7,623 bases of DNA from Campylobacteraceae bacterium (GTDB lineage: Bacteria; Campylobacterota; Campylobacteria; Campylobacterales; Sulfurovaceae): the NCBI GenBank assembly GCA_027002755.1, contig JALWZI010000071.1:1-7623 (forward strand), read 5' to 3'. This document shows positions 5,625 to 7,623 of this stretch, piece by piece. Under the pieces are notes generated by a model. It made no database searches. It was not told where the DNA came from and was given only the letters and a program-made list of their open reading frames with translations. The translations under genes were made by a program, and so were the position numbers. The first letter of the stretch is position 1, and every line of letters starts with the position of its first letter.

Positions 5625-5981
5625 TCAAAAGAGGTTCTTCTTTTTCAGATCCCCGTGATAGACAATGTCCTCCGCCTTGGTATTGGGGTCGTTGAGCCAG
5701 TCGGGGGCCTCAGGGGACTCGGCGAGATTCCTGATCTCTTCGTCGAGCATCTCCTCCTGATAGGTCATCATCATGTCGGCGGCGATGACAAGAGGGTGTT
5801 CCTGGATCTTCACCAGTTTTTTGATCTCTTCACCCACATCCTCCCCCTCGATGGTGACGATGATCTTGCCCTTCTCCTTGTCGCCGAAATGGTACTCACA
5901 GATCTCGCTCGCTTCACACCACGCTTTGACCTCATCGAAGTTGTCACTTTTGCATTGCACGACTATGCTGGAAACATTCAT
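5625..5981 (-). CDS. napD: NapD, chaperone for periplasmic nitrate reductase
   Basis: A 118-residue cytoplasmic protein. NapD binds the twin-arginine signal peptide of NapA and holds back its export until the Mo-bisMGD cofactor is in place. Visible family signs are the N-terminal MNVSSIVV strand (1-8), the central GKIIVTIEGED (38-48), and VIAADMMMTYQEE (65-77). These give the ferredoxin-like alternation of two beta-alpha-beta halves. The roughly 40 residues after the core (79-118) form an acidic, then Lys-ending tail (KKKNLF). Its start lies 12 nt after the napL stop with GGAG six nt before ATG, so napL and napD are co-transcribed. napD as a late gene after napL is the usual Campylobacterota arrangement. 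Identity rests on motifs plus context. Confidence 0.9.
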   Translation of the reverse strand: MNVSSIVVQCKSDNFDEVKAWCEASEICEYHFGDKEKGKIIVTIEGEDVGEEIKKLVKIQEHPLVIAADMMMTYQEEMLDEEIRNLAESPEAPDWLNDPNTKAEDIVYHGDLKKKNLF

Positions 5982-5993
5982 ACTTTTCTCCTT

Positions 5994-6950
5994 TTATTTG
6001 ATCGTCCACATCATGACAGTCTTATCGTCACTTGCGGCAAAAATCGTCTGATCATCCTTGAAGATGATGGTATTGATGGTACTCCTCTGCCCTTTGAGAA
6101 TAGCGATTTTGCTGCCCAGTCCCAAATGGTAGATCGTGATATCGTCGTTCTCGTCCATGGCATAGGCCGCCCGTTCGGCACTGGGACTCAACGCCGCAGC
6201 ATAAACCATAAAGGAAGCCTGGAAATATCCCCCTTCTCCGGTTTTCCAATTGTACCAGGAGGCCCGCCGGTCTTTTCCTCCGCCAACGACATAATCCTTC
6301 TTGATATCGACCTTGAAGAGATTGTCGACATTCTGACCGCTCAGCCGCTTCACAATCTCTCCCGTACGGGTCCGAATCACCGTGATCTCCCCGCTTTCGC
6401 AGCCGAAGGCCGCCAACGTCCGATCCGCATTGAGAGCGAAATCGGAGAATTTCGATTCACTCAACTGCTCGACATATTTCTCTTTTTTCGTCTGCAGGTC
6501 GAGCAGGGAGACTTCGTTGCTCAGATAGCCCAGCAGGACATGGTCCTTGTCGACGAAACGGGCTTTTACCACCGCTTTTTTGTCCTGGGCGCTCAGGATC
6601 TGCTTCGTGACGTTGTTTTCATGGATTCTCAGATCGACATAGCCGCCTTTGCCGCTGTCACTGAGCAGCAGATAGCGCCCATCCAGATAATCGACACTCG
6701 CTACCCGGGCCGGGATCGTATCCCCCATGAAATCCTTGATGGGGGGAATGCGCACCTCATGAACGAAACGCTTCTGCACATAGTCATAGACCTGCAGGAT
6801 GCCCCGGTCCGTACCGATGACAAGCCGATCGCCCGACAACACCATATCTTTGGCACCACCCTTGAGCTCGATCTTCTGTACCGGCGTATAGGTCGAAGCG
6901 GCCATCAGGCCCGTCAGCAGTGCCAACCATACGATCAGGAGATGTCTCAT
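5994..6950 (-). CDS. napL: NapL, periplasmic WD40-like nap cluster protein
   Basis: A 318-residue protein with a Sec-type signal peptide: basic MRH start, hydrophobic core at about 4-16, likely cleavage near LMA-AS (15-19). The rest is a run of short beta strands typical of a beta-propeller. Blade-like repeats include LVIGTDRGILQVYD (43-56), LAAFGCESGEITVI and the closing TIFAASDDKTVMMW-TIK, the last with a clear WD40-like ending. NapL is found in nap clusters of Campylobacterota (Campylobacter, Wolinella and relatives). Its precise role in nitrate reductase maturation or electron transfer is not settled. AAGGG lies six nt before the ATG. The gene follows the 119-residue unknown gene by 39 nt and is tightly linked to napD. 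Confidence 0.88.
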   Translation of the reverse strand: MRHLLIVWLALLTGLMAASTYTPVQKIELKGGAKDMVLSGDRLVIGTDRGILQVYDYVQKRFVHEVRIPPIKDFMGDTIPARVASVDYLDGRYLLLSDSGKGGYVDLRIHENNVTKQILSAQDKKAVVKARFVDKDHVLLGYLSNEVSLLDLQTKKEKYVEQLSESKFSDFALNADRTLAAFGCESGEITVIRTRTGEIVKRLSGQNVDNLFKVDIKKDYVVGGGKDRRASWYNWKTGEGGYFQASFMVYAAALSPSAERAAYAMDENDDITIYHLGLGSKIAILKGQRSTINTIIFKDDQTIFAASDDKTVMMWTIK

Positions 6951-6989
6951 TCCGATCCCTTTCCTAGCTGAGTATGTCCGGCTCCCTTT

Positions 6990-7349
6990 TCAGGCGAGCT
7001 GCTCCTCTATGATACCGAGAATCTTTCTGGCGACCTCCTCCTCCTGTTCCGGGGCGAAGCGAACGGCGAAAAGATCCTCTTCCGCGGCCAGAAAGTTCTC
7101 GAAGACTTTCGACGCTTCGATGATCTCGGGCAGCTTCGCCAGCATCTCCTCGCCGATCGCCTGCTGAACCCGCTCGGGAAGATAGACCAGATAGTTGTAG
7201 TCCTCCGGATTGATCTCGTCAAAGTCGTCGTCGATTTCTGGGTCGTACTCATTGGGATCGACGACAGCAAGATACCGCAGCTCGTCGATCTCATCCTCGA
7301 TCCGCGAGAGGAGTCTGGGGAAATGTTCCAAAAGTGTTTCTCTATCCAT
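6990..7349 (-). CDS. Acidic protein of unknown function between napF and napL
   Basis: A small soluble protein that I do not recognise. Two in-frame ATGs lie six nt apart. GGAG (7357-7360) is one nt before the first (7355) and seven nt before the second (7349), so I take the second, giving 119 residues. The protein has an N-terminal amphipathic helix (about 2-25), a strongly acidic Asp/Glu/Pro segment (about 30-51, with DPNEYDPEIDDDFDEINPED), a helical middle with YLVYLPERVQQAIGEEMLAKLP, and a C-terminal Glu-rich helix (about 100-119). There is no signal peptide, no membrane segment and no cysteine, so it should be cytoplasmic and cannot hold an Fe-S cluster by cysteines. Location between napF and napL and the promoter with FNR-like site ahead of it suggest a nap accessory role. 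That role is inference. Confidence 0.8.
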   Translation of the reverse strand: MDRETLLEHFPRLLSRIEDEIDELRYLAVVDPNEYDPEIDDDFDEINPEDYNYLVYLPERVQQAIGEEMLAKLPEIIEASKVFENFLAAEEDLFAVRFAPEQEEEVARKILGIIEEQLA

Positions 7350-7386
7350 GGTCATGCTCCGGGTTTTGATCTTTTGATGCGGAGGT

Positions 7387-7392
7387 ATTATA
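7387..7392 (-). promoter_or_regulatory. -10 box (TATAAT) between napF and the acidic gene
   Basis: A perfect TATAAT on the minus strand in the 75-nt gap after napF. It predicts transcription start near 7380 and a leader of about 31 nt before the ATG at 7349. No clear -35 hexamer at the usual spacing. It would let the acidic gene, napL, napD and the siroheme gene be transcribed apart from the upstream nap genes. Confidence 0.5.
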
Positions 7393-7414
7393 GCTCCCGG
7401 CCGCCCAAAGGAAG

Positions 7415-7428
7415 ATGAGCCAGATCAA
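7415..7428. promoter_or_regulatory. Degenerate FNR/DNR-type site at -41.5
   Basis: Read on the minus strand the site is TTGAT-CTGG-CTCAT. The first half-site is perfect and the second matches three of five bases, for 8 of 10 against TTGAT-N4-ATCAA. It is centred at 7421.5, exactly -41.5 from the start predicted by the TATAAT at 7387-7392. It overlaps the napF stop codon. Alone it would be weak evidence, but the identical geometry to the perfect site at 4981-4994 strengthens it. Confidence 0.4.
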
Positions 7429-7623
7429 GCCTCTACCGCGGCCGGAAGCGGAAGGGGTTGGAAGGTGATCGCTCCTGTGGGACATCGGGAGAGGCAGAAG
7501 CCGCAACCGGTACACCGATCGTCATCGATCACCGGATTGAACATCCCCGCAAAGAGGATCGCCTCCTCCAGGCAAGGCTCTTTGCAGGAGAAGCAGATCG
7601 TCCCGTGGTGTGCCATGCAGGAT
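7425..7623 (-). CDS. napF: NapF, ferredoxin-type protein (C-terminal part, cut by window edge)
   Basis: The frame is open to the window edge; only the C-terminal part is present. The codons upstream of the ATG at 7616 read Ser-Cys, and that Cys completes the motif C-x7-C-x2-C-x3-C (SC-MAHHGTICFSCKEPC). The same pattern occurs in E. coli NapF, so the ATG is internal and the true start lies outside the window. A classic 4Fe-4S motif follows, CTGCGFCLSRCP (C-x2-C-x2-C-x3-CP). NapF is a cytoplasmic Fe-S protein thought to interact with NapA during its maturation. The tail after the last cluster is short. The stop overlaps the FNR-like site that precedes the next gene. Confidence 0.85.
   Translation of the reverse strand, partial: SCMAHHGTICFSCKEPCLEEAILFAGMFNPVIDDDRCTGCGFCLSRCPTGAITFQPLPLPAAVEA

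Noticed and set aside
4986..6971. 661-codon open frame on the plus strand opposite the siroheme, napD and napL genes
   Set aside because: The three minus-strand genes happen to share one frame, so one antisense frame stays open over all of them. The translation has no recognisable domain and the sense genes are clear family members.
7204..7218. TTGATCTCGTCAA, FNR-like sequence inside the acidic gene
   Set aside because: The spacing is one base short (N5) and it is in coding sequence with no promoter nearby.

Overview
The window looks like chromosomal DNA from a nitrate-respiring member of the Campylobacterota (the former Epsilonproteobacteria). The end of a periplasmic nitrate reductase (nap) cluster is present in the order napF, (unknown), napL, napD. 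NapL is a beta-propeller protein characteristic of nap clusters in this phylum. The sequence is GC-rich by eye for the phylum, which would fit a Nitratifractor- or Sulfurovum-like lineage better than Campylobacter; that genus-level remark is inference. All ten genes lie on the minus strand, so the gene order runs from high to low coordinates.

Region 1 (7623 to 5022) is the nap 3' end. It holds the C-terminal part of the ferredoxin NapF (cut by the window edge), a 119-residue acidic protein I do not recognise, NapL, NapD, and a single-domain precorrin-2 dehydrogenase/ferrochelatase (siroheme synthase N-terminal domain, Met8-like). A TATAAT box with a degenerate FNR-type half-palindrome centred at -41.5 sits between napF and the acidic gene, so the downstream genes may have their own promoter. 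A weak terminator lies at the end of the siroheme gene.

Region 2 (4994 to 2872) is the most interesting part. A perfect FNR/DNR-type palindrome (TTGAT-N4-ATCAA) centred exactly 41.5 bp upstream of the inferred transcription start drives a two-gene operon. The operon encodes a DUF2249 protein and a 12-helix membrane protein resembling heme-copper oxidase subunit I or NnrS. A likely terminator and then a DUF59 (MIP18/PaaD/SufT-like) gene follow. I infer a small oxygen- or nitrogen-oxide-responsive cassette that works alongside nitrate respiration. Its exact biochemistry cannot be read from sequence.

Region 3 (2843 to 4) looks functionally separate. An extended -10 promoter (TGCTATAAT) precedes an 849-residue AsmA/TamB-like envelope protein with a 173-residue internal repeat, followed 17 nt later by a 78-residue protein with two membrane segments.

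No tRNA, rRNA, CRISPR array or mobile element was seen. The long open frames on the plus strand are shadows of the minus-strand genes. There is no gene-free stretch over 300 bases; the longest gap is 3184-3326.
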